This document shows positions 14,960-22,936 of a stretch of 38,667 nucleotides of DNA, piece after piece. The position numbers and the translations under genes were made by a program. The stretch covers positions 1 through 38,667 of the forward strand of contig JAFIFU010000032.1 of the NCBI GenBank assembly GCA_020831885.1, read 5' to 3'. Position 1 is the stretch's first letter; each line of letters begins with the position of its first letter. The stretch is from Ectothiorhodospiraceae bacterium. GTDB lineage: Bacteria > Pseudomonadota > Gammaproteobacteria > Nitrococcales > Aquisalimonadaceae. The notes under the pieces were generated by a model. That model saw only the letters and a program-made list of their open reading frames with translations. It searched no databases and was not told where the DNA came from.

Positions 14960-16923
14960 TCCCGTCCGGTCTTAACCCCGCCGACAAGGTCGTGGTAGGC
15001 AACGATGCCGGCTGGCTGCTGAGTTTCCGCGACGCCGACGACGAGGTGCTGCTGGAAATCGGCCGCGACGACTACTACGCCGACATCACCGCCGCCCTGC
15101 CGAGCGGCCTGGAGGGCGGCGAGTATCGCTTCGAGATCGAGGGTCTCACGGACGCGCACTACGCCGATATCGCCCGCACCAGTGACAACCCGGAGCGGGC
15201 GGATTTCGTCGACCTCTACCTTTTCTGGCGCGACACCGCCTCGTCCGTCACCGGCTATCTCAAGAATCTGGCGGGCGTCACCGATCTACTCGGTGGGCTG
15301 AAAAGCGACGAACTGGGAGACTTCCTGGTTGCCCGTCTCGCGGTGGTATCGGCCACCCGCAAGGCGGGCCCACGCCGTTACATCACCACCGTCACCGCGC
15401 GGGAGCGGGTGTTTCAGATCGCCAGCCGCAACCTGGTGTGCGGCGAAATCAGCGCCGAGCAACCCATCGAGACCGCGCGCACGGTGGCCGAGCAGGCGGG
15501 AATACCGATTGAAACCTATCCGGTCGGGGCGGCCGCCGGCGATCCGGACAGCCAGCTTTGCATCCCTGAACGCGGCCGCAGCACCCGCGACACCCTGATC
15601 TATCTGGGCGGGCGCATCGAGCAGGCAAGCGGCAAGTACGGCCGAGGGATGCTATTGATCCGCGATGGCGTGCTCCATGTCGGCCCCCGCCCCGTTCCGC
15701 TGGGTCCTGACCCGCTCGCCCTGCACGTCGGCGTCGGGCTCATCGAGACCGAAGCCCTGGCGCCGGTACAGATCGACCCTACCTACGACCCCTGCCAGCA
15801 CGGCGGCGCGCGGGCACCCACCCGCAAGCAATTCAAGCTCACGCTCAAGGGGCGGACCGACATCAAACCCGGCCATGTCGTGGAGTTCATGCCGCCGGAA
15901 GAGGACATGTCGCGGACCGGCGGTTCCTGGACCGGCGCCCTGGGCGAAATGGCCACGGCGGCCGTGGGCGGCGGCCTGCTGCCTTCCCTCGGCCTGGGTG
16001 AACTGGGGCCGGGCAAGGTCACGCTCTACGTGCAAAGCGTCGCTCACCGACTGGGCCGCACCAGCAGCTTCGTCACCACCATCACCGGCGTCACGGTGGA
16101 GGACCTGGACGAGGCCTGGGACACCCGCAGCAACCGGAACCGAATCGGTTGCGACGAGGACGAAGCCGAACCGGCCAGCCCCGCCGTCCGCGCCGCCCGC
16201 GCCCAGCGTCGACTGGTGCAGCGGACACTGGCCTCGCGCACCTTCACCCAGATAGGGGAAGTGCGGGCCATGACCGTTTCCGGCACGGATGAACCCCCGG
16301 CCCAGACCCTGACCCTCTGGCGCGGCCTGACCGCTGGCGACGGCGGCGGCAATCAGAGCCGTCGCCTGCCCATACAGCGGCCCAGCGATAACGTGGCCGA
16401 AGGCGCCCCTTATGCCAGCCCGTTCGCCTGGGGCAAGTGCGGCTTGGTGCTGCCGCGGTATCCCGGCACCCGCGTCCTGGTGGCTCACCGCAACGCCGAC
16501 CGGGGTGAACCCGTCGACATCGGCGCTTTGTGGGAATCGGGCCAGGCCCCGGCATCGGAGGCCGGCGACTGGTGGCTGATCCTGCCGGCCGAGGTTCCCG
16601 ACAACCAGCGCCAAAGCCTCGCCGAAACCGCCACCCCGGAGTTACCCAATGGCAAGGCCACCAACGATCTGATCGACGCCGAAGGCAACCGCGTGATGGA
16701 AGTCGGCAGCTTTACGCTGCGCTTCGTCAAGGGCGAGCTCGCGAACGCCGGCACCCGTCCGAGCGCCGCCGAACCCGACGCCATCACCCTGGAGCACGGG
16801 GGGGGTGAGTCACGCATCGTGATGAAAAAGGACGGCAGCATCGAGATCAAAGGCAAAACCATCACCCTGGACGCGGGTAGCGGCGACATCGTCCTCAAGG
16901 GTGGCGCAGTGAAGGTGGAATAG
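14956..16923 (+). CDS. VgrG/gpD-type spike protein
   Basis: A 655-aa central spike protein. The N-terminal half (about 1-400) has the hub-domain pattern of gp27/gpD: KVVVGNDAGWLLSFRDADDE, EVLLEIGRDD, ITTVTARERVFQIASRNLVC, then GRSTRDTLIYLGGRIEQASG, LTLKGRTDIKPGHVVEFMPP. About 420-580 contains the OB-fold-like module (ASPFAWGKCGLVLPRYPGTR, RGEPVDIGALWESGQ). The C-terminus (SRIVMKKDGSIEIKGKTITL) is a short triple-stranded beta-helix needle like gp5/VgrG, with no extra effector domain. It forms the trimeric puncturing tip onto which the PAAR-like protein, encoded next, would sit. ATGA overlap with the gene before. Confidence 0.9.
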   Translation: MIPSGLNPADKVVVGNDAGWLLSFRDADDEVLLEIGRDDYYADITAALPSGLEGGEYRFEIEGLTDAHYADIARTSDNPERADFVDLYLFWRDTASSVTGYLKNLAGVTDLLGGLKSDELGDFLVARLAVVSATRKAGPRRYITTVTARERVFQIASRNLVCGEISAEQPIETARTVAEQAGIPIETYPVGAAAGDPDSQLCIPERGRSTRDTLIYLGGRIEQASGKYGRGMLLIRDGVLHVGPRPVPLGPDPLALHVGVGLIETEALAPVQIDPTYDPCQHGGARAPTRKQFKLTLKGRTDIKPGHVVEFMPPEEDMSRTGGSWTGALGEMATAAVGGGLLPSLGLGELGPGKVTLYVQSVAHRLGRTSSFVTTITGVTVEDLDEAWDTRSNRNRIGCDEDEAEPASPAVRAARAQRRLVQRTLASRTFTQIGEVRAMTVSGTDEPPAQTLTLWRGLTAGDGGGNQSRRLPIQRPSDNVAEGAPYASPFAWGKCGLVLPRYPGTRVLVAHRNADRGEPVDIGALWESGQAPASEAGDWWLILPAEVPDNQRQSLAETATPELPNGKATNDLIDAEGNRVMEVGSFTLRFVKGELANAGTRPSAAEPDAITLEHGGGESRIVMKKDGSIEIKGKTITLDAGSGDIVLKGGAVKVE

Positions 16924-16938
16924 GGCAAGGGAGCACGT

Positions 16939-17280
16939 ATGGCCAAGGTACTCACGACAGCCGGCACGGTGATCTGCGGTCACGGCGGCAATGCGACGCT
17001 GAGCAGCAGCGCCAAGCTCACGGTGGACGGCGATCCGGTGTTGCTTCAGAGCGATTTCTCCTCCTGGCCGTTCGACGCGGGCTGCGCGCAAAAGGACAGC
17101 AGTAGCAGTCAGGTGCAGTGCGCAACCATCACCGGGATCACCGGCGGTGCATCCACCAAACTGACGGTGGGCGGCGTCGCCGTATTGCTTGACACCCTGA
17201 GCGGCGGCACCAGCGGCTCACCCAACAACACAGACCTCGCCGCAACCGCCGCCGGCCAGGACAAACTGGAGGCGCCTTGA
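16939..17280 (+). CDS. PAAR-like spike-tip protein
   Basis: A 113-aa protein that would sharpen the spike. It begins MAKVLTTAGTVICGHGG and repeats a short beta unit twice (SSAKLTVDGDPVLLQSDFSS; STKLTVGGVAVLLDTLSGG), as PAAR-like and DUF4280 tip proteins do. Cys13, His15, Cys49 and Cys61 are placed to bind a metal ion at the apex, like the His/Cys-held iron or zinc of PAAR proteins. Size and position (straight after the spike gene, before gp25) match Afp10/Pvc10. No C-terminal toxin domain. The stop codon is next to the ribosome site of gp25 (GGAGGCGCC). Confidence 0.88.
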   Translation: MAKVLTTAGTVICGHGGNATLSSSAKLTVDGDPVLLQSDFSSWPFDAGCAQKDSSSSQVQCATITGITGGASTKLTVGGVAVLLDTLSGGTSGSPNNTDLAATAAGQDKLEAP

Positions 17281-17282
17281 TC

Positions 17283-17774
17283 ATGGTCCGGAATCCCGAA
17301 CACGAACGGCGTCTGGCCCAAGACCGCCTGCTGGGCTGGAGTCTGAGCTGCCCGCAGCAGCAGCCTGGCCTGAGCCTGGGTCGTGATCTGGTGCTCGCTC
17401 GCGGTCCGAACGGTCTGGATCTGGCCCGCGCAACCGGCATGGAGGCGCTGGTTCAATCCCTTGCCGTCGCCCTCACCACTCGCCTGGGCGACGACATCTT
17501 CAACACCGGCTTCGGCTTCGACGGCCTCAACGCGCTGGCCCAGGAGCCGGATGCGATTCTGGCCCGGGAACGTATTCGCATCGCGGTGATCCAGGTGCTG
17601 CGCAAGGAACCGCGTGTGCGCCGGATTGTGGACGTCAAGCTCGACGGCGGGCAACTGGATCTCGCCACCGCGGCTGGTGACGACCCGCGGGAACTCAACA
17701 TCACCGTCGCCTTCGAGGCCATCAGCGGCGAACAGCTCAACCTCAATCTGGGAGCGATCAGCCCTCATGTCTGA
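17283..17774 (+). CDS. gp25-like baseplate wedge protein
   Basis: A 163-aa member of the GPW/gp25 family. LVQSLAVALTTRLGDDIFNT matches the family's '...I...L.TR.GER...P.FG..L' region with FGFDGLNALAQEP next, and VLRKEPRVRRIVDVKL carries the diagnostic EPR motif (residues 109-111). Gp25 nucleates sheath polymerisation at the baseplate and is found in all contractile systems. ATG 17283 has GGAGG at 10 bases; an in-frame TTG at 17277 overlapping the previous stop is the alternative. The last eight bases overlap the gpJ gene. Confidence 0.92.
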   Translation: MVRNPEHERRLAQDRLLGWSLSCPQQQPGLSLGRDLVLARGPNGLDLARATGMEALVQSLAVALTTRLGDDIFNTGFGFDGLNALAQEPDAILARERIRIAVIQVLRKEPRVRRIVDVKLDGGQLDLATAAGDDPRELNITVAFEAISGEQLNLNLGAISPHV

Positions 17775-19218
17775 CGCCAACAACACCACTCTCGACACTG
17801 CCGACGTGCTGGCGATCGATAGCGCCATCACCCGTGACACCGGCACGGGAGAGTTCGGCATCACTGCCGAAGGCTTCGTGCCGAAACCCTTCGCCCGCCT
17901 GCTGGCCGAAAAGCTCGCACTGGCCCGGGAACTCCTGGGCCAGGATGTGGACCTGGGCTCCGGCTCGGTGGTTCGCAAGCTTTGCGAAATCACCGCGCTG
18001 GAGGAAACCCGCACCTGGGCGGCCCTGGGCAGCGGCTTCGACGACTGCTTCGTGGTCAGCGCCGGTGGTGTCGCCTTGAGCCGGCTCGGCGAGGAACTCG
18101 GTCTGCCGCGACCGTTCATGCCGGCACGCGGAAAGATCAAAATCAAACTCATCGGCGATCTACCGGCGGGCACCACCAGTCTGGAAATCCCCCGTGGTGC
18201 GCGCTTGCTGACGCCGGGCGGGCATCACGTGGCGACCGAGGAACGCCTTGAACTCTCGGCCCAGGCGCCGGAACGGGACGTGACGGTGGCGGCCTTCTAC
18301 CCCGGGCCCGAGCATAACCTGGACCCTACCACTCCCGACGGTGCCGGCGATTTCCCGCAGAAGATCGATCGCTGGAACCCGCTGGATGCGCGACTCACCC
18401 CTCTGTTCCTTGCCGAACAGGCGGCGGGGGCCCCACTGACCGAGATTACCCACGAAACGGCGCTGACCGGCGGCGGCGCGCGCTGGTCGGATGCCCGTTA
18501 CCGGGCCCTGTTGCTGTCGGCGCCGCGCTCCATCTGGACAGTGGCCGCCATGGAAACGGCCGCTAGCCTTGTACCCGGCGTACGCCAGGTGAAGGTGAGT
18601 GACGGTTGGGGCGGGCTTGATATCAGCCAGTCCATCTTCGGCAACTTCAACTTCATCGAGCGCGTCTTCAGCGGCGAGCGCGATCTCGGTTCACCGTATT
18701 ACTTCACCGTGCTGGTGGCCCCCACGACGGCGGCGCTATGGGAAGGACCGGACGGGCTGCGGGCCACGGTGGAATCGGCCATCGAAGATCTGCGGCCGAT
18801 CAGCATCTTCCCCCGGGTTGAACAGGCGACCCAGATCGGCGTCGGCATCGAGTGCAAGCTTGTGGTCAAAGGCCTGCCACTGCCAACGGGCTCCCGCGCC
18901 ACCGTCAACGCGTCCGCCGCCGCCCGCGAACTCAAGCAGCGCCTGATGCTCCGGGTTCAACGCTACGTGGCCGGGCTGGGTTTCGGCGAACCCGTACGCG
19001 CCTCCGAGGTGATGTGGTCGCTCATGAACGAACCCGGAATCGCCGACACCCAGGATCTGAAACTGGTGCGCTATCCGCCGGGCTTCGACGCCGTGGACTT
19101 CAGCGGCGGCGGCGCGCTGCCGACCCGTACCGTTCTGGGCTGCGGCGAGAACGTCACCCTGACCGTGAATCAAGTACCCGAGTTCGTCAACATCGCCGAT
19201 GGCATCGAGATTATCTAA
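17767..19218 (+). CDS. Baseplate J (gpJ/gp6-like) wedge protein
   Basis: A 483-aa baseplate J family protein. FVPKPFARLLAEKLALAREL and DVDLGSGSVVRKLCEITALE match the family's opening ('GF..K....I..E...A.....G...DL..GS..R.L.E..A'). IKIKLIGDLPAGTTSLEIPR and GARLLTPGGHHVATEERLEL form the typical beta module ('I..GT.....G..F.T'), and SDARYRALLLSAPRSIWTVA followed by ETAASLVPGVRQVKVSDGWG is the later J signature. C-terminal part: VEQATQIGVGIECKLVVKGL and GFGEPVRASEVMWSLMNEPG. It forms the wedge linking the hub to the outer baseplate. Starts inside the end of gp25 (8-base overlap); the next gene starts 3 bases after its stop. Confidence 0.92.
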   Translation: MSDANNTTLDTADVLAIDSAITRDTGTGEFGITAEGFVPKPFARLLAEKLALARELLGQDVDLGSGSVVRKLCEITALEETRTWAALGSGFDDCFVVSAGGVALSRLGEELGLPRPFMPARGKIKIKLIGDLPAGTTSLEIPRGARLLTPGGHHVATEERLELSAQAPERDVTVAAFYPGPEHNLDPTTPDGAGDFPQKIDRWNPLDARLTPLFLAEQAAGAPLTEITHETALTGGGARWSDARYRALLLSAPRSIWTVAAMETAASLVPGVRQVKVSDGWGGLDISQSIFGNFNFIERVFSGERDLGSPYYFTVLVAPTTAALWEGPDGLRATVESAIEDLRPISIFPRVEQATQIGVGIECKLVVKGLPLPTGSRATVNASAAARELKQRLMLRVQRYVAGLGFGEPVRASEVMWSLMNEPGIADTQDLKLVRYPPGFDAVDFSGGGALPTRTVLGCGENVTLTVNQVPEFVNIADGIEII

Positions 19219-19221
19219 ACC

Positions 19222-21576
19222 ATGAACAGCAAAACCACCGATCTCAACGCCGCGGGCTCGGCCTCGCACCTCAACATGTTCGAGCACGTGCCCGGCCCGC
19301 TGCGCCCCAGTGCCCGCGCACACGAAATCGCCATCGATGCCGGCGGCACGGCAGCGATCGAGTGGTCGGTCCGCGAACCGTTGGTCGTCGTACGCCTCGC
19401 CGCCTCGCTCGCCGAGGATGCCTTGCAGCTGGAACTGATGCGGGACCCCGGCGGCGCCAACGAAACGCTGCCACCGCTGCGATTCGCGCCGTACACCGAA
19501 TTCGGTGCGAGCTTACCCGCTCATCTGCCGCCGGTGGACGAAACCACCCGCCACGCCGCACCGCTAAGCCTGGGCCTGAGGCTACGCCGTATCGCGCCGG
19601 ACGGTACTGACACCGCGGTTCCCGCCGCGGAACTGGGCGATTGGTTGAAGATCGAGGTGCTGGAAGGCATTCTGGCGCGCGTTGCCTACATCCTTGGCAG
19701 CGAACATATGCGCATGCGCCGCGTCGCCCGAGAAATCATGGCCATGCGCCAGCTCACCGCCGCGCGTGACAGCGCCCTGGACCGCATCGGCGCCGCGCTG
19801 GCGGTGCCACGTCTCACCGACGAAATCGACTTCGATGCCGCCACCCTGGAGGTGATCACGCGCAGCACGGATCCCGCCGGCCACCCCATTCTCGAATCCG
19901 ACGCCGCCTACCGGCGCCGGCTGGGCATCTACCAACCGAGGCTGTACCCCTCCCACGGCGGATTATCACTGATGGTGAACGGCCCCGGTGACGCCGGCGA
20001 TCCGAACCGGGGCCTGTTGGGCGCCCTGGGCGTTACGGAGCGCTTCCGATTCGTGGAGGCCGACAGTCCGTTCGCGTTCGCCGTGCACGTGATCGCCACC
20101 GGTAGCGATGCCGCGCGCATCAATTTCCTCAATCACTTGCGCAACATCGTCTTGATCGCCCCGCGTCGCGCCCTGGAACAAACGCGCTACCTCTCCAGCG
20201 GGGAACGGGACCGCCAACAGGCACTGCGCACGCGCCTGAACCAATCCTTCCAATTCGGCATGGACGACTACATCGCCCCCATGCTGGCCGAAGCATTGGA
20301 CCGGGTGGCCCGTTGCCGCACCGAGCTGCTGGGCGGCGCACTGGGCACACGGCAGATACAGCGCGCGCAGGACCCGGCCGGCGGAAGCCGTTATGAACTC
20401 GGTCTCGGACTCGACCTGCAACCGCTAACCCAGGCCGAGCGCACAAGCCTGCGCGACGCCCTGCTGGACCCGAACCGCGCCCCCGCCGCCGACTCCGCCG
20501 TGGAAGGAACGTTGCGTGACATGGCTGCGTTGCCGCCGCCAACCGCCGACGAAGACCCGGACGCCGCATGGTTCTTCCGTGCCTGCGGCTTTCGCACGGT
20601 GCATCGCATCAACAACGCCCGGCTCTACCTTTCCCATTTACCCACCGCAGGCCTGCTGATCCAGGGCGTTTCCAGCCTCAATCCTGGGGACCACACCGTC
20701 CTGACCGCCCATTACCATAGCCCCGGCGATCCCGGATCCAATGTCCGGCTGGTGGAATCGATCAAACAGGCCGCCGACGCGTGGACAGCCCTCGGCGGCG
20801 CCGCCTGGACCGAACTCACGCCTGCCCAGGGCCGGGACCGCTGGCAAAATGCCGTGGTCAACGCCAATGCGGCGAATGTCTTCAACACGGCCGGGCTGCC
20901 TGCGCTGGATCCCGCCGCCGATCAGGTTGAAGACCGGCTCTCCCGGGTCCCTGACGAACTGCTGACAACACTGCGCCTCGCACCGGCGCAATCCGCTGAG
21001 ATCCTTGCCGGTGACGCCAGCGCCGCGCCACGCCTGACCAACCTGGTTCGCGTTCTGTCCGAAGCCGGCATCGTGTCCGTACTTCCCCTCGCCACGGCCC
21101 CGAATCAGGTCATATTGGTGTGTTCGGTGATCGGTTTACCGGGCGTTGGCGCCAATCTGGGGCCACGCCGCGCCTCGGGGTTCCGGTGGTATACCGTGCC
21201 CATTCAAGGCGCCGCGGGCCAGGTCGGGGCCATGGGCGGCCGCACCACTTTCACCGCCGCCACGGCACCCGCCCTGGCGGCCGTGGTCGCCGTGGGCTAC
21301 GCGCGCGATCCTGCACTGACAGACCCCTACGAGTTCCGCGTGCAATTGCCCGAGGCCGCACACCTCAACCTCAGGCAATACGAGTTCCTCATGAACCTGC
21401 TGGAACACGCGCACCCGGCCGGCGTGGAAATCAATACCTGGAGGATACGCCAGCAGCACATCGATCTGGACGGCGACGGCAGGGCCGAGCCGATCAACCC
21501 ACGCATCGCCCGCGCCTATCGCCAATTCCGCCGCATCCGCCACCGCGGCGAGTTCGGTGTCGGCATCGAAGAATGA
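19222..21576 (+). CDS. Large baseplate component candidate (784 aa)
   Basis: A 784-aa protein after gpJ, the gpI/gp7 or Afp12 position, so probably the second wedge subunit or an outer baseplate protein. Residues about 160-250 contain WLKIEVLEGILARVAYILGS, MRMRRVAREIMAMRQLTAAR and SALDRIGAALAVPRLTD, then DAAYRRRLGIYQPRLYPSHG. The 'D..LDRIG..L..PR...E.D..YR.RL' arrangement is what phage tail and baseplate proteins use near their start. Near the end, DLDGDGRAE (about residues 747-755) follows the calcium-loop pattern DxDxDGxxE. No signal peptide or membrane span. Starts 3 bases after the gpJ stop. The rest is unrecognised. Confidence 0.75.
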   Translation: MNSKTTDLNAAGSASHLNMFEHVPGPLRPSARAHEIAIDAGGTAAIEWSVREPLVVVRLAASLAEDALQLELMRDPGGANETLPPLRFAPYTEFGASLPAHLPPVDETTRHAAPLSLGLRLRRIAPDGTDTAVPAAELGDWLKIEVLEGILARVAYILGSEHMRMRRVAREIMAMRQLTAARDSALDRIGAALAVPRLTDEIDFDAATLEVITRSTDPAGHPILESDAAYRRRLGIYQPRLYPSHGGLSLMVNGPGDAGDPNRGLLGALGVTERFRFVEADSPFAFAVHVIATGSDAARINFLNHLRNIVLIAPRRALEQTRYLSSGERDRQQALRTRLNQSFQFGMDDYIAPMLAEALDRVARCRTELLGGALGTRQIQRAQDPAGGSRYELGLGLDLQPLTQAERTSLRDALLDPNRAPAADSAVEGTLRDMAALPPPTADEDPDAAWFFRACGFRTVHRINNARLYLSHLPTAGLLIQGVSSLNPGDHTVLTAHYHSPGDPGSNVRLVESIKQAADAWTALGGAAWTELTPAQGRDRWQNAVVNANAANVFNTAGLPALDPAADQVEDRLSRVPDELLTTLRLAPAQSAEILAGDASAAPRLTNLVRVLSEAGIVSVLPLATAPNQVILVCSVIGLPGVGANLGPRRASGFRWYTVPIQGAAGQVGAMGGRTTFTAATAPALAAVVAVGYARDPALTDPYEFRVQLPEAAHLNLRQYEFLMNLLEHAHPAGVEINTWRIRQQHIDLDGDGRAEPINPRIARAYRQFRRIRHRGEFGVGIEE

Positions 21577-21592
21577 ACACCAGGAGGTGACC

Positions 21593-22726
21593 ATGACCAC
21601 CGTGCACTTGAGCCTTGGCGGATTGACCGCCGAGAACGTTTATCAGGAAGCTATCAACAAAGGCCTGAGCCAGGTCGACGCCGCCATCCTGGTCAGCGGC
21701 TGGATATTCGAGAACTTCGGCAAGAGCAAGCGGGTGTTCAGCTACAATCAGGCACTCTCGGCGGACGAGCCCGGCTGCCAGGCGCAGTTTAACCGGAGCT
21801 TCCACCATGTGGACTGGATCGATGGCGAAAGCGTGGTCCAAGCCGAAACCACCGCAGGGGAAGACGGCTTCAATCTGCGTTTCCACCGCATCGAGGTTGA
21901 CTTCGACACCGTCAAGCAGGATCTGACGAAAGCCTTCGAGTGTCTCGCCGAACTCAGAAAGGCCGTGCACGTTCGCTTTGAGGAAGTCAAAGCCGAGCTC
22001 AACCGGCTCAACAGCGACGTTCACACCTGTTGCAACAAGGGCACCGGCCCCGTCCTGACCGGCCCCCTCCCCAGCTTCGATGGCCTGGTGAATACCGGCA
22101 TGTATCTCGGCAACATCAAGTTCCAGGACAAATACGTGGCCCTCTGGCAGACCCAACAGGGCTACATGATGCTGCCCACCGTCTATTCCGTGGGCACGGA
22201 TTTCGTCAAAGACCCGCGCGTCCACCGCGCCGGTAACATCGCCCGCTTCGCCGCGGAAAACCGGGAACTCATTCAACTGTTCGCGGAAGGCGGGGTCAGG
22301 AAAGATGCGCTGCTGGAGAGATTCGGCAACCACATACTCGCCAACGGCGAAAGCCTGCGCGCCAATCTGGAAATCCTGCCACCCGGCGCCACCTTCCGCA
22401 GCGTTGACGAGTTGATCTCCGAAGTCGCCGAACGGGAAGCCTCGGTACTACGCTCCCAGGCGGGTACCGAAAGCGCCATCCGGACCGCCTTTGGACTGGA
22501 CGTCGAACTTGAGAGTGTCAAAGCCGCACCGGTGGAAACGTTCAACCTCCTGCCGCACAACGCCCGCCTCGCGCTTTCCCGCGCAGGCGTGGATACCGTG
22601 GGCAAGCTCGCCGAAGCGAAACCGGAAGTCATCACCCGCGCCTTCAAGGCGGCGGGTGTGGAGAGCCTGAGGGGCGAGATCGCCGAATGGCAAGCCACGG
22701 CCAAAACCCTCGCGCAGGTTCGGTAA
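21593..22726 (+). CDS. Terminal gene of the tail-like operon, unknown function
   Basis: A 377-aa protein, ATG 21593 with AGGAGG eight bases upstream; an earlier in-frame ATG at 21557 overlaps the previous gene and lacks a site. N-terminal part (LSLGGLTAENVYQEAINKGL, AAILVSGWIFENFGKSKRVF) is unfamiliar. Residues about 90-145 are a charged helical stretch (FDTVKQDLTKAFECLAELRK...), then CC in VHTCCNKGTGP. The C-terminal 60 residues resemble a helix-hairpin-helix or alpha-CTD/DUF4332-like unit (LPHNARLALSRAGVDTVGKL, ITRAFKAAGVESLRGEI). As last gene of the operon it may be a fibre, a baseplate decoration or cargo; sequence does not decide. Not recognised. Confidence 0.72.
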   Translation: MTTVHLSLGGLTAENVYQEAINKGLSQVDAAILVSGWIFENFGKSKRVFSYNQALSADEPGCQAQFNRSFHHVDWIDGESVVQAETTAGEDGFNLRFHRIEVDFDTVKQDLTKAFECLAELRKAVHVRFEEVKAELNRLNSDVHTCCNKGTGPVLTGPLPSFDGLVNTGMYLGNIKFQDKYVALWQTQQGYMMLPTVYSVGTDFVKDPRVHRAGNIARFAAENRELIQLFAEGGVRKDALLERFGNHILANGESLRANLEILPPGATFRSVDELISEVAEREASVLRSQAGTESAIRTAFGLDVELESVKAAPVETFNLLPHNARLALSRAGVDTVGKLAEAKPEVITRAFKAAGVESLRGEIAEWQATAKTLAQVR

Positions 22727-22770
22727 GCGCCGTTTGGATGAGGTGGCGTATGAACCATGATGGATCACGG

Positions 22771-22790
22771 GATCGCCGCAAGCGGCGATC
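22771..22790. terminator. Hairpin after the tail-like operon
   Basis: GATCGCCGCAAGCGGCGATC is a perfect 8-bp stem with loop CAAG, 45 bases after the operon's last stop. No U-run follows (TCTCCC), so it is at best a weak or factor-assisted terminator or an mRNA-end protector. Confidence 0.35.
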
Positions 22791-22936
22791 TCTCCCTGGC
22801 GGGCAGTGGAAGCGTTCCGGGGAAACGTTGACACCGAGCTCACCGACGACTGGCGGAGATCCGACAATACCGGTACGTTGATGGTCTGAAGTCGCCGGGA
22901 TGCCTCCGTTCACAACCGCCCGGCGGGGAGAAGCCC

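Noticed and set aside
6131-22726. Prophage or bacteriocin (tailocin) interpretation
   Set aside because: No capsid, portal, terminase, integrase, holin or endolysin genes; VgrG plus PAAR and the sigma-54 switch fit an injection system better. A tailocin with lysis genes elsewhere remains possible.
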